NCBI GenBank assembly: GCA_964455395.1
Contig: CAYVWB010000007.1
Span: 1-64,000, forward strand
Source of the DNA: CAYVWB01 sp964455395
GTDB lineage: Bacteria; Desulfobacterota; Desulfovibrionia; Desulfovibrionales; Desulfovibrionaceae
Reading direction: 5' to 3'
Length of the DNA stretch: 64,000 nt
The notes under the pieces were generated by a model, which searched no databases, was not told the DNA's origin, and saw only the letters and a list, made by a program, of their open reading frames with translations. Positions within the stretch are counted from its first letter, which is position 1; every line of letters begins with the position of its first letter. This document shows, piece after piece, positions 27,370-35,385 of the stretch. Position numbers and translations under genes: made by a program.

Positions 27370-28167
27370 CTATTGCGAAGCGACAGGCAGGTTGACGGCG
27401 TCGTCCAGGGCCCTTGCGCGCGCTGCGTCCTTGGATGCGGCGTCATGCTGGCCCATGGCCTCACGCACGAACGCCCGGTTGGCCAGGGCGGGAGCGTGCT
27501 CCGGCTCCAGGGCCAGAGCGCGGGTGTAGTCCGCTTCGGCGGCTTTCAGCTGCCCCAGCGCAGCCAGGGAATTCCCGCGGTTGTAGTACGCACGGGCGGA
27601 AACGCCGTTGTGCGCGAGCAGCTTGTCGTACGCTGCGACGGCTTCTTCGTAGCGCCGCAGCATGTGGAGACACGCCCCCTGCATAAGGAGCATCTCGCCA
27701 TGATCCGGCTTGATCGCCAAACCATTCTCATAGGCGACCAGCGCGCGCAGGTACGCCTTGTCGTTGAAGAACGCGTTGCCGCGCAGGGCAAAGAAGGTGG
27801 CGGGATCCTCCATGGCGAGGCGGTCCGGCGCTGCCGGGTCGATGGCGGTGTTCGGGGCGGCTGCCGACACGGCGGCCGGAGCGGCGCTGATTTCCGGGGC
27901 GGCTTCTTCGAACGGCGCGATGGGCGTGGGCTGCGCTTCCGGCTCCTTGTAGGGGAGTTGGGAAGCGGTGGTCAGCGGCGGCATGACGGCGTCGTCCACC
28001 TCGTCCACGAAGCGCCATGATGGCAGATGGTGCTCGCGGCCGTCCATGACGCCACAGCCCGTGAGGGCGAGCAACACAGCCCCCATGGCGGGGAGCCTCC
28101 AACCCATGCGCCCCGTGCGCCGTCGCGGGTTCATGCGCCGGAGCGGACGGGCGGGGCGATGCGGCAT
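27370..28167 (-). CDS. TPR-repeat lipoprotein
   Basis: 265 residues; start 28167 has AAGGA nine bases ahead and lies four bases after the upstream gene stop. A basic N-terminus leads to a hydrophobic segment ending in the lipobox LTGC (about residue 38), so it should be lipid-anchored. A Pro/Ala-rich linker (about 70-120) precedes about four TPR units (AFFNDKAYLRALVAYENGLAIKPDH; YEEAVAAYDKLLAH; LKAAEADYTRALALEPEH; ALANRAFVREAMGQHD). A scaffold role is expected; the partner is unknown. Confidence 0.88.
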   Translation of the reverse strand: MPHRPARPLRRMNPRRRTGRMGWRLPAMGAVLLALTGCGVMDGREHHLPSWRFVDEVDDAVMPPLTTASQLPYKEPEAQPTPIAPFEEAAPEISAAPAAVSAAAPNTAIDPAAPDRLAMEDPATFFALRGNAFFNDKAYLRALVAYENGLAIKPDHGEMLLMQGACLHMLRRYEEAVAAYDKLLAHNGVSARAYYNRGNSLAALGQLKAAEADYTRALALEPEHAPALANRAFVREAMGQHDAASKDAARARALDDAVNLPVASQ

Positions 28168-28171
28168 AAGC

Positions 28172-28660
28172 TCAATCCTTCAGAACGGCGCGGAGATACT
28201 TCCGGATGAAGTAGCCCACATTGCGCTTGGTGATTTTCTCCAGCGGGACGAGATATTGCTCCGTACCGTGGCCGTTGTCAATGGTCACGCGGATGGACTG
28301 GAATTCGGGACCCGGCGCGAAACTGATGTGCGGCTCCTTCAGCAGATTCCAGCTGGGCGCCTCCCCTTTGGCGGGCAGTTCGCCGACGTGGTGGTCCTCC
28401 TGCACGTGTCCCAGAATGACTTCCCCCGGGCTCAGCACGCGGCGCTCCTCCCTGTAGGAGACAGGCGGCGCGAAGGTCTTGCACGTGTAGCCCCGGTTGC
28501 GGATGACGCGCTGGAAATCGGCGACGTACCCGTCCACCTCCCGCATGATGCGCGCCATGGCGTCGATGGGGTGGGGCGCTCGCTCCGCGGGCTTGGACCG
28601 CCTGCGCGGCGGGGCTGGCGACAGTTCCGCGACGGCGGCGTCTTGTATGGATGATGTCAT
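28172..28660 (-). CDS. Hypothetical protein of 162 residues
   Basis: ATG 28660 with AGGAGGAG directly upstream, a very strong start. A Pro/Arg-rich N-terminal 30 residues precedes a compact region: MREVDGYVADFQRVIRNRGYTCKTFAP, then LSPGEVILGHVQEDHHVGELP and VRYFIRKYLR-like C-terminal helix (VGYFIRKYLRAVLKD). No signal peptide or membrane helix. I do not recognise the family. It is four bases upstream of the TPR lipoprotein gene, which implies co-translation, and follows the ClpX-like gene on the same strand after 229 bases. Confidence 0.78.
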   Translation of the reverse strand: MTSSIQDAAVAELSPAPPRRRSKPAERAPHPIDAMARIMREVDGYVADFQRVIRNRGYTCKTFAPPVSYREERRVLSPGEVILGHVQEDHHVGELPAKGEAPSWNLLKEPHISFAPGPEFQSIRVTIDNGHGTEQYLVPLEKITKRNVGYFIRKYLRAVLKD

Positions 28661-28889
28661 TGCACTCCTCCTGAAACGTTTCGCGCCGGGACGCACTCTT
28701 CCGGAAGCGCGCCTGAAGCGCTGGCAAGGCGCGTCTCTGTCCCAGCGAGCCAGAGAAGCTGCGCGGGGCTCTGGCGTCTTGCGCACCGCCGACTCCGGTT
28801 GTCGATCCTCGCGATTGATACGTCCATTGGCGCTCTCCGTTCAATAGTGAAAAATGCGTCGTAGTTCCGGGGAAGACACCCCCGACGCG

Positions 28890-30029
28890 TCAGACGACCG
28901 GCTCCTCGCTGCTGACGTCCTGCTCGGCGCGCCACCCGGCGATCTTTGCCTTCACCATGGCCTCATCCAGGGTAAGGACCTTGCCGCCCCCTTCCTCCTG
29001 CAAAGCGCCGGAGCCGAAGGGGTCGAACTCGAAATCCGCCACCACCTTGTTGAAGACTTCCTTCAAAGCGCGCGCGCCGAGCCGGGCGTTGGCCTGCGCC
29101 ACATCCACACAAAGCGACACGGCCTCCTCGGTCATCCGCAAGGTGACGTCCATGGAGGCGAAGTACTCCCGCGACAACACGAAAGGCGAGTTCGCGGCAT
29201 GGAGGAAGATGGCGCGCAAGGTCTCCTGATCCAGGTCGTCGAGCACGGCGATGGCGCTGAACCGCGAAAGAAACTGCGGCGCCATCCCGTAGGCGAAGAG
29301 ATCCGAAAGCTTGAGGTATTCCCGCAGGGTGAACTGGATGGTGGTGCGCATGCCGTGCTGCTTGTCGTAGACGCGGACTTCCCGCAGCCGGCGTTCGTCT
29401 TCCTTGTTGACCACCCTCGCGTAGACTTGGTCGTACAGTTCTTCGAAAGCCCCGCCACAGACGAAGAGCATGTGGCTCGTGTCCAAAGGGAGCTTGGCGT
29501 AGCCGTCGCCTTTGGGGGTGCGCACGCGTGCGCGATACAGCACCCGCTCCCCTTCGATGAGCGTCAGGAGCGCTTGCTGGAGAGTGATGCCCGTGACATT
29601 GGACTTGCCGGCGACCTTGCCGGATATCTTGTCGATCTCGTCCAGACAGATGGTGGCGTTTTCCATGAGGGCGCGGACCTGCGCAGGGGGCCGGTCCTCG
29701 CCGAGGATGGCGGCGACGTCCGTCTCCAAGGCTTTGAGAATACGAAAGGTGTCGGCTTCGCCTTCGTCGTCGAGGATGGTGCGCGCGTTCATGATGGTCA
29801 TGGCGGCGTGGCGCGACAGCTCCGGCGTGGAGCGGTAGAACGCCTGCAGCGCGTTCATGAGGGTGGTCTTGCCGGTGCCGCTGTTGCCGATCATCAGCAC
29901 CCGCGCGCCGCGGATGCGGTTGATATGCTTGTAGACCGCCACGGCGACGACTTTCAACGCCGCTTCCTGCCCCAGCACGCGGTCGGCGAGGAAGCTGTAG
30001 ATGTGGTGTGGCAGCAGGGCTTCGTTCAT
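28890..30029 (-). CDS. Divergent ClpX-like AAA+ ATPase lacking zinc domain, GYVG pore loop and IGF loop
   Basis: 379 residues. Similarity to ClpX is clear: VLGQEAALKVVAVAVYKHINR, Walker A GNSGTGKTT, Walker B ICLDEIDKISGK, LQQALLTLIEG, FVCGGAFEELYD, APQFLSRFSAIAVLDDLDQETL and sensor II LGARALKEVF. Three features needed for classical ClpXP are missing: the N-terminal zinc-binding domain, the aromatic GYVG pore loop (the equivalent stretch reads TILDDEGEAD), and the IGF ClpP-docking loop (replaced by a charged insert NKEDERRLREVRVYD). It is likely ATP-driven but not a ClpP partner. No clpP is nearby. The S24 repressor gene lies 150 bases upstream on the same strand. Confidence 0.88.
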   Translation of the reverse strand: MNEALLPHHIYSFLADRVLGQEAALKVVAVAVYKHINRIRGARVLMIGNSGTGKTTLMNALQAFYRSTPELSRHAAMTIMNARTILDDEGEADTFRILKALETDVAAILGEDRPPAQVRALMENATICLDEIDKISGKVAGKSNVTGITLQQALLTLIEGERVLYRARVRTPKGDGYAKLPLDTSHMLFVCGGAFEELYDQVYARVVNKEDERRLREVRVYDKQHGMRTTIQFTLREYLKLSDLFAYGMAPQFLSRFSAIAVLDDLDQETLRAIFLHAANSPFVLSREYFASMDVTLRMTEEAVSLCVDVAQANARLGARALKEVFNKVVADFEFDPFGSGALQEEGGGKVLTLDEAMVKAKIAGWRAEQDVSSEEPVV

Positions 30030-30107
30030 GGGGGACGGGCGATTGCGCGCAGCGGTTGGGGGGTTGATAATCTCGAAGCATACACTGTTTCCGGAATGTC
30101 GCGCAAG

Positions 30108-30138
30108 AAAAAAGCCGCAACACCGTGGGCGTTGCGGC
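30108..30138 (-). terminator. Rho-independent terminator after the S24 repressor gene
   Basis: On the minus strand GCCGCAAC / GTTGCGGC (30114-30121 with 30131-30138), a 9-base loop and six T. It separates the repressor from the ClpX-like gene. Confidence 0.93.
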
Positions 30139-30179
30139 CATTGTCACAAGGGCCTTGTCGTCTGACGAAGCCGGCGACT

Positions 30180-30875
30180 CTACAGGTCCTGGATGACCCA
30201 CACGGCGCGGCCGAGGATGCGTTCATGGTGGGAATCCATGGGGAGATACATCTCGGGGTGCGCGTGGTTTTCCGAGCGCAGGATGAGGCGATTGTTGTCC
30301 GCATCCAGGAAGACGCGCTTCAGGGAGAGGCCGGCGTGAGGAATGAAGACGCCGAAGATTTCGCCGGAGACGATGTTGCGTTTGGCCTGGTCCACACCGA
30401 CGTAAGCGCCGCGTCGCACCGATGGCTCCATGCTGGAGCCGTCCATGCGCACCACGAGAATGGAGTCCGGCGCCAGGGACTTGGGCACGGCGAGTTTGCT
30501 GATGGGTTTGGGCTCGAAGGTTTCGTGGGTGTCGCTTTCGCTCTGCATGGAGTGCACGGTGACCACCACGCTTTTGCTCTCCGGCTCGGCGTACTGCGCC
30601 GCTTCCTCGCGCAGGCTGAGCGCGGCGGGGCCGTCGTAGGGTTGGTAGCCGCCTTCTCCTTTGAGGTACATGGGGCCTTGGCCGAACTTGAGCCAGTCGG
30701 GGTTGAGGCCGTACTGTTCGAAGAGCTTGAGGTACCAGTCCGCTGGTACGGAGTTGCGCCGTTTCGCGTCTGAAATGCTGGACTGGCGGATACCGAGCAC
30801 TTCGGCGAGCTCGACCTGCGTGCGCGTATTGGTCGCCGCCTTGATCCGATCAAAAATTTCATCAAATGTAGACAA
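30180..30875 (-). CDS. HTH transcription regulator with S24/LexA-type peptidase domain (phage CI-like)
   Basis: 231 residues from TTG 30875, decided by AAGAGGAG seven bases ahead; a GTG nine codons upstream would overlap that site. The N-terminal 70 residues are a CI-type helix-turn-helix (TQVELAEVLGIRQSSISDAKRR). After a linker, residues about 125-231 form an S24 domain with the Ser in RMDGSSMEPSV and the Lys in LSLKRVFL. An Ala-Gly or Cys-Gly cleavage bond is not seen in the linker (ETFEPKPISKLAVPKSLAPDS), so RecA-stimulated self-cleavage is doubtful. It may be a stand-alone stress regulator rather than a prophage relic; no phage genes surround it. Confidence 0.9.
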   Translation of the reverse strand: MSTFDEIFDRIKAATNTRTQVELAEVLGIRQSSISDAKRRNSVPADWYLKLFEQYGLNPDWLKFGQGPMYLKGEGGYQPYDGPAALSLREEAAQYAEPESKSVVVTVHSMQSESDTHETFEPKPISKLAVPKSLAPDSILVVRMDGSSMEPSVRRGAYVGVDQAKRNIVSGEIFGVFIPHAGLSLKRVFLDADNNRLILRSENHAHPEMYLPMDSHHERILGRAVWVIQDL

Positions 30876-30882
30876 GTGTCTG

Positions 30883-30890
30883 CTCCTCTT
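30883..30890 (-). promoter_or_regulatory. Ribosome binding site that fixes a TTG start
   Basis: AAGAGGAG on the minus strand, seven bases before TTG 30875. It is the only good site and argues against the longer GTG start. Confidence 0.8.
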
Positions 30891-31259
30891 GTGTGCTTGC
30901 ACGTCGGTTATTCTTCATACGCATTTGGTACGCCCCCTGCGCGCTGTCGCGCTTTTCATGTCATGGAGCGCGTGTTCGCGCACCTCACCGGGCCGCTGCG
31001 TCTTCGTCGCACGGCGCATGCCCCGCCCGGTCTGCAGGGCTCCCCTCATGCACATCTCGCGCCACAATGATGTCCCTCCCCGCGGCGCACTCGCAATTCC
31101 CCCCTGACAACACGGAATTCGTATCAGCTTGGCAATATGCTCAATACAAGTCCGGCGCCAAAACGACATATATCAACTCCACGACTTTTTCTTCAAACAT
31201 ATTCATCATGTGATAGCCTCTTTCCACAGTGGGAGCCCGTGACGACGCGTCACGGATAG

Positions 31260-31309
31260 TGTAACATGAGACAGCGCGAAACGTCCGCGCCTTACACATG
31301 TTACACATG
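31260..31309. repeat. Inverted and direct repeats of a TGTAACATG motif (possible operator)
   Basis: TGTAACATG at 31260-31268 is matched by its inverse CATGTTACA at 31297-31305, 28 bases away. The right side is also a tandem duplication of TTACACATG (31292-31300 and 31301-31309). A further CATGTGACACAT occurs near 31390. It looks like multiple half-sites for one DNA-binding protein; which one is unknown. Confidence 0.6.
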
Positions 31310-31542
31310 CCGCCGACCGCAGCGCACCTGAAATCTCCTCGCTGCAGCTTGGCTCTTGGCGTCGAATGGCTGGCGCGAAGGCGTTGTCATGTTCCATGTG
31401 ACACATTGCGCCATGCAATTCGGACGTAACCCGTTTCATGACGCATGTCCGCCCGGCGACGGCGGCATGCAGCAACGCATATCGACGCGCCCTGGAGCCT
31501 GCAGGCCCAGATCCGCACACCAGCGACGAGGGAGAAGGATAG

Positions 31543-31570
31543 GCGGCGGCGCATGGAGCTGCGCCGCCGC
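31543..31570 (-). terminator. Hairpin after hflC, probable terminator
   Basis: A perfect 10-bp GC stem (GCGGCGGCGC with GCGCCGCCGC) and an 8-base loop, seven bases past the hflC stop. The following bases are pyrimidine-rich but lack a run of T, so it may stabilise the RNA end rather than terminate by itself. Confidence 0.55.
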
Positions 31571-31577
31571 TGGGGGG

Positions 31578-32426
31578 CTAGTTCAGGAAGTCGAGGAACT
31601 CGCTCTCGGGCGTGAGGAGGATACGGGTGTTCTCGCCGAGGCTTTTGCGATACGCTTGCATGCTGCGCTGGAAGGCGTAGAATTCCGGGCCCTTGGAAAG
31701 CGCTTTGGCGTATATCCCCGTGGCGTTGGCTTCGCCTTGACCACGCAGGACCGCCGACTCGCGCCGCGCTTCCGCCAGGATGATCTCGCGGTCCTTGTCT
31801 GCTGAGGAGCGGATCTTGGCGGCTTCTTCGCGGCCTTCGGAGCGGTACTGCTTGGCTTGGCGTTCGCGCTCTGCGCGCATGCGTTCGAAGATGGCCTGGA
31901 GGTTCTGTGCTGGCAAGTCGGTGCGTTTGATGCGCACGTCCAGGAGCTTCACGCCGTATCCAGCGGCGAGGGTGGAGGCTTTCTCCGTGATTTGCTCCAT
32001 GATCTCGCTGCGTTTTTTGGCGACGATCTCGATGAGGGTGTGCTGACCCAACGCTTCGCGCAGCTCGGAGTAGACGACGTCATTGAGGGTCTGGCTGCCC
32101 TTCTGCACGCTTTGGACGGTGCGATAGAACTGCAAGGGGTCGACGATGCGCCACTTGAAGTAGCTGTCCACCAGCATGTTCTTCTTGTCGCTGGTGAGCA
32201 CTTCGGTGGGCTGCATGTCGTAATCAAGAATACGGCCGTCGAAGTATTTGGCTTGCTGGATGAAGGGAATCTTCAAGTGCAGACCGGGGCCGCGGACGTC
32301 GCCCACGGGGCGACCGAATTCCACGACGACGGCGCGTTCCGTCTCCCGAACGATGAAGTACGCGTTGGCCAACAGGACGAGGCCGCCCAGGAACAACACG
32401 CCGACGACAATGCCGAGCTTGTTCAT
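31578..32426 (-). CDS. hflC: HflC, modulator subunit of FtsH protease
   Basis: 282 residues. One N-terminal membrane helix (LGIVVGVLFLGGLVLLANAYFIV) is followed by a SPFH/band 7 domain (about 25-190: GRPVGDVRGPGLHLKIPF, then LREALGQHTLIEIVAKKRSEI, LDVRIKRTDLP) and an Ala/Glu/Arg-rich helix. HflC pairs with HflK to form a membrane cage around FtsH on the periplasmic side. Its ATG overlaps the hflK stop (ATGA). Confidence 0.95.
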   Translation of the reverse strand: MNKLGIVVGVLFLGGLVLLANAYFIVRETERAVVVEFGRPVGDVRGPGLHLKIPFIQQAKYFDGRILDYDMQPTEVLTSDKKNMLVDSYFKWRIVDPLQFYRTVQSVQKGSQTLNDVVYSELREALGQHTLIEIVAKKRSEIMEQITEKASTLAAGYGVKLLDVRIKRTDLPAQNLQAIFERMRAERERQAKQYRSEGREEAAKIRSSADKDREIILAEARRESAVLRGQGEANATGIYAKALSKGPEFYAFQRSMQAYRKSLGENTRILLTPESEFLDFLN

Positions 32427-33517
32427 TGCTGGCCTCCCTGCGCAGCGGCGGCGCCGCTCGTGGTTTGCTGCTGTGTCGCGGGTTGGGGGTTCAGCGGCAG
32501 CAGGGGCAAAGGCTCGCGTACGCCGCCTTCAGGCAGAATGATCTTTTCCATGCCCGGCTGCGACAGGATCTCCTCCATGGTTTCCAGATAGAGGCGTTTG
32601 CGCGTGATGTCCTCGGCCTGGATGTAGGCTTCGTAGATGTCCTCGAAGCGCTCGGCTTCACCGCGGGCCTGCCGCACGCGGCTTTCCTTGTAGGCTTGCG
32701 CAGCGTTCACCAGCTCGGCGGCGGCGCCCCGGGCTTTGGGAATGATGTCGTTGCGATAGGCTTCGGCTTCGTTGATGAAGCGGATGCGGTCTTCCCGCGC
32801 GCTGGCCACGTCCTTGAAGGCCTCCACCACCTCTTTGGGGGGATGGACGTCTTGCAGCTTGACGGCGCGCACATGCACGCCTGCGTCGTAGCGGTCCAGA
32901 ATTGCTTGCAGCAATGCTTGGGTCTGATTCTGGATTTCCAGCTTGCCGTCCGTGAGCGCAGCGTCGATCCTGTTGTAGCCGATGACTTCGCGCATGGCGG
33001 CTTCGGCGGCTGCACGCACGGTGGCGTGCTGGCCTGCGACGTTGAAGAGGAAATTCTTGGCGTCGCGGATTTCGTACTGGACGATGAACTCCACGTTGAC
33101 GACGTTCTCGTCGCCGGTGAGCATGGCGGCTTCATCCGTGGCGTCGCCATTCACCCCGCCGACCGAGACCCGCCGCACTTCGGTGACCTTGAGGGTGTAC
33201 GCCCGCTCGATGGGATAGGGCCAGTGGTAATCCAGGCCCTCCTGCTCTTCCGTGCGGATGTATTCGCCAAAGCGCGTGATGACGCCGACGAAGCCAGGCT
33301 CGATGCGGTAGAAGCCGGAAAGCAACCACGCAACCACCACGGCGCCGATCAGCACCTTGCCCAAAGGAAATTTCAAGGATCGCAATCTGTTGAACTGGTT
33401 ACCGAATTGGTCCCAGTCCGGCCCCTTGAAATCGCCGCCGCCGCCGCCACCGCCGCCGCTCCCGCCGCCGCCGTGACGTTTCTTCTGTTCGTTCAGTTTG
33501 TCCCAGTCCCAATTCAT
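32423..33517 (-). CDS. hflK: HflK, modulator subunit of FtsH protease
   Basis: 364 residues from ATG 33517, with AAGGA nine bases ahead; a GTG two codons earlier is too near that site. The cytoplasmic start carries a Gly-rich tract (GGGGSGGGGGGGGD) typical of HflK; one membrane helix follows (GKVLIGAVVVAWLLSGFY, about 56-73), then the SPFH domain and coiled helix. The C-terminus ends in a Gln/Ala-rich tail. The upstream 163-base gap to the phosphomannomutase gene holds divergent promoters. Confidence 0.95.
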   Translation of the reverse strand: MNWDWDKLNEQKKRHGGGGSGGGGGGGGDFKGPDWDQFGNQFNRLRSLKFPLGKVLIGAVVVAWLLSGFYRIEPGFVGVITRFGEYIRTEEQEGLDYHWPYPIERAYTLKVTEVRRVSVGGVNGDATDEAAMLTGDENVVNVEFIVQYEIRDAKNFLFNVAGQHATVRAAAEAAMREVIGYNRIDAALTDGKLEIQNQTQALLQAILDRYDAGVHVRAVKLQDVHPPKEVVEAFKDVASAREDRIRFINEAEAYRNDIIPKARGAAAELVNAAQAYKESRVRQARGEAERFEDIYEAYIQAEDITRKRLYLETMEEILSQPGMEKIILPEGGVREPLPLLPLNPQPATQQQTTSGAAAAQGGQQ

Positions 33518-33680
33518 AATCACTCGTCCTTAGAGGCTAACGCCGGGAAGGTCAACCACAACCACGCATTGGCCCATTTTTCTTGCGATATTGTCATTTT
33601 CACCACCTTGCCGTATGGTGGCGCCGCGGCGCGACGCCGCGTCCCACACACCAGCCGCCAACCCACAGAGAGACGATTCC

Positions 33681-35114
33681 ATGACGTCAGCGTCCCGAGC
33701 AATTTTCCGCGCCTACGACATCCGCGGCGTGGTGGACAGAGATTTCGACGAGACCTGGGTGGAGCGACTGGGTCGCGCCATGGGCGCTCTCTTCATCGAG
33801 GAAGGCCACGCCGCCGCCGTGGTGGGACACGACACGAGACACAGCTCACCGCGCTACGCCGAACGGCTCACCCGAGGGCTCGCAGCCATGGGCGTGGACG
33901 TCATCCAAATCGGCATGACGCCCACACCCGTCTTCTACTTCGCCGTCAAACATCTTGGCAAGCATGCCGGCTGCATTATCACGGCAAGCCACAACCCGCC
34001 GGAATACAACGGCTTCAAGATATGGTCCGGCGAAGGGACCATCCACACCACGCAGATCCAGCGCCTCTACGAGCTCATGGCCGCCACCAGCGACGCTCCG
34101 GCGGCTGGCGGCGCACTCACCACGTCCCAAGGGCTCGTCTCGCACCACGACATCGTCCCCGCATACCTCGAAACACTCACGGCTGCGCTGCCCGATCCCG
34201 ACGTGTTGCGCAACCTCACCGTGGTGGTGGACGGCGGCAACGGCGCCGGCGGTCTCGTCACCACTGCCCTGCTGGAACGCGCCGGCGCCACGGTCGTTCC
34301 CCTCTACTGCGAACCGGACGGCGACTTCCCCAACCATCACCCGGACCCCGTGGTCGCCAAGAATCTCGTGGATCTGCAGACGAAAGTCCATGAAACCGGC
34401 GCTGATTTCGGCGTGGGCCTGGACGGCGACGGCGACCGCATCGGCGTGGTGGATGAAACCGGCGCCATGCTCTACGGCGATCAGCTGCTCGCCATCTTCG
34501 CCCGCGACATGCTCCAGCGACGCCCCGGCGCCACGGTTATCGGCGAGGTGAAGTGCTCACACCTCCTATATAAGGATATCGCCGCCCATGGCGGCGTCCC
34601 TCTCATGTGGAAGACAGGGCACTCCGTGCTGAAAGCCAAGCTCAAGGAGACGGGCGCCCTCCTCGCCGGCGAGATGAGCGGACACATGTTCTTCGCCGAA
34701 GACTACCACGGTTTCGACGACGCGTCCTTGGCGGCGTTGCGCCTCGCGATGATCGTGGGCCGCGCCAAAAGAGCGGGCGGGCCGCCGCTGTCCGCCATGC
34801 TGGCCGACTGGCCCGCCACCGCCAACACGCCGGAAATCCGCATGGAGTGTCCGGACGCCATCAAATTCCAGGTGGTTCAGCTCGCGGCGGAGCACTTCCG
34901 CGCCAACCCGGACAATCTCCCATGCGAACTCGTGGATGTGGACGGGGTCCGGCTCAACTTCGCGGACGGCTGGGCCCTGGTGCGCGCCTCCAACACCCAA
35001 CCTGCGCTGGTTTTGCGTTTCGAAGCGGAGACTCCGGAACGCCTGGCCGAGCTCCGCGCCCTGGTGGAAGTCCCCCTGCAGACGTGGATAGCAGAAGCAG
35101 CCCGCCGCCGCTGA
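33681..35114 (+). CDS. Phosphomannomutase/phosphoglucomutase
   Basis: 477 residues from ATG 33681. Active-site phosphoserine loop TASHNPPEYNGFK (Ser103), metal loop DGDGDRIG (about 248), sugar-binding loop GEMSGHMFF and the phosphate-binding C-terminal ...RASNTQPALVLRFE are all present. It interconverts hexose 6- and 1-phosphates, feeding GDP-mannose and glucose-nucleotide synthesis. The ManC-type enzyme encoded at 58529 would use its mannose-1-phosphate. It resembles AlgC of pseudomonads. Confidence 0.95.
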   Translation: MTSASRAIFRAYDIRGVVDRDFDETWVERLGRAMGALFIEEGHAAAVVGHDTRHSSPRYAERLTRGLAAMGVDVIQIGMTPTPVFYFAVKHLGKHAGCIITASHNPPEYNGFKIWSGEGTIHTTQIQRLYELMAATSDAPAAGGALTTSQGLVSHHDIVPAYLETLTAALPDPDVLRNLTVVVDGGNGAGGLVTTALLERAGATVVPLYCEPDGDFPNHHPDPVVAKNLVDLQTKVHETGADFGVGLDGDGDRIGVVDETGAMLYGDQLLAIFARDMLQRRPGATVIGEVKCSHLLYKDIAAHGGVPLMWKTGHSVLKAKLKETGALLAGEMSGHMFFAEDYHGFDDASLAALRLAMIVGRAKRAGGPPLSAMLADWPATANTPEIRMECPDAIKFQVVQLAAEHFRANPDNLPCELVDVDGVRLNFADGWALVRASNTQPALVLRFEAETPERLAELRALVEVPLQTWIAEAARRR

Positions 35115-35385
35115 GGTTTCACCAGGGCCACCGCCTGTCCCCACCGGCGTTCCGGCCTGTCCCATCCGCGCCCGATCAGCCCACCCCGCGGCCGTCGCAT
35201 GCAGCCGCAGGGCGCCTCTTGTCTCCCGCGCAGGGGCTTGATATGCACAGTCGTGCACGGCCGCCTCGTCCAGAGGAAGCGCCGTCGCGCATCCATCCGA
35301 GCCCTCCGATCCCTCCACCGGCTTTGTCCGACGCCCCTGCGAGCCCCCCGTGCGACACGATGTTTCCGCTTCTCCCCTCTGCGCC

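Larger units (their letters stand above)
30876..31577. other. Long non-coding region upstream of the S24 repressor
   Basis: 702 bases, partly AT-rich (about 31090-31210). It holds the repressor ribosome site, an array of TGTAACATG-type motifs at 31260-31309 and the hairpin after hflC. Short frames on both strands lack ribosome sites and coding character. Confidence 0.55.

Noticed and set aside
28854..30773. A 639-codon plus-strand frame across the ClpX-like and S24 genes
   Set aside because: It covers two real minus-strand genes and a good terminator; composition is that of a shadow frame.
30180..30875. Prophage marked by a CI-like repressor
   Set aside because: No integrase, structural, lysis or replication genes surround it and flanking genes are housekeeping (hflKC) or chromosomal.
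31206..31520. A 104-codon minus-strand frame in the gap upstream of the S24 repressor
   Set aside because: No ribosome site, no conserved-looking segment, and it spans the TGTAACATG repeats.
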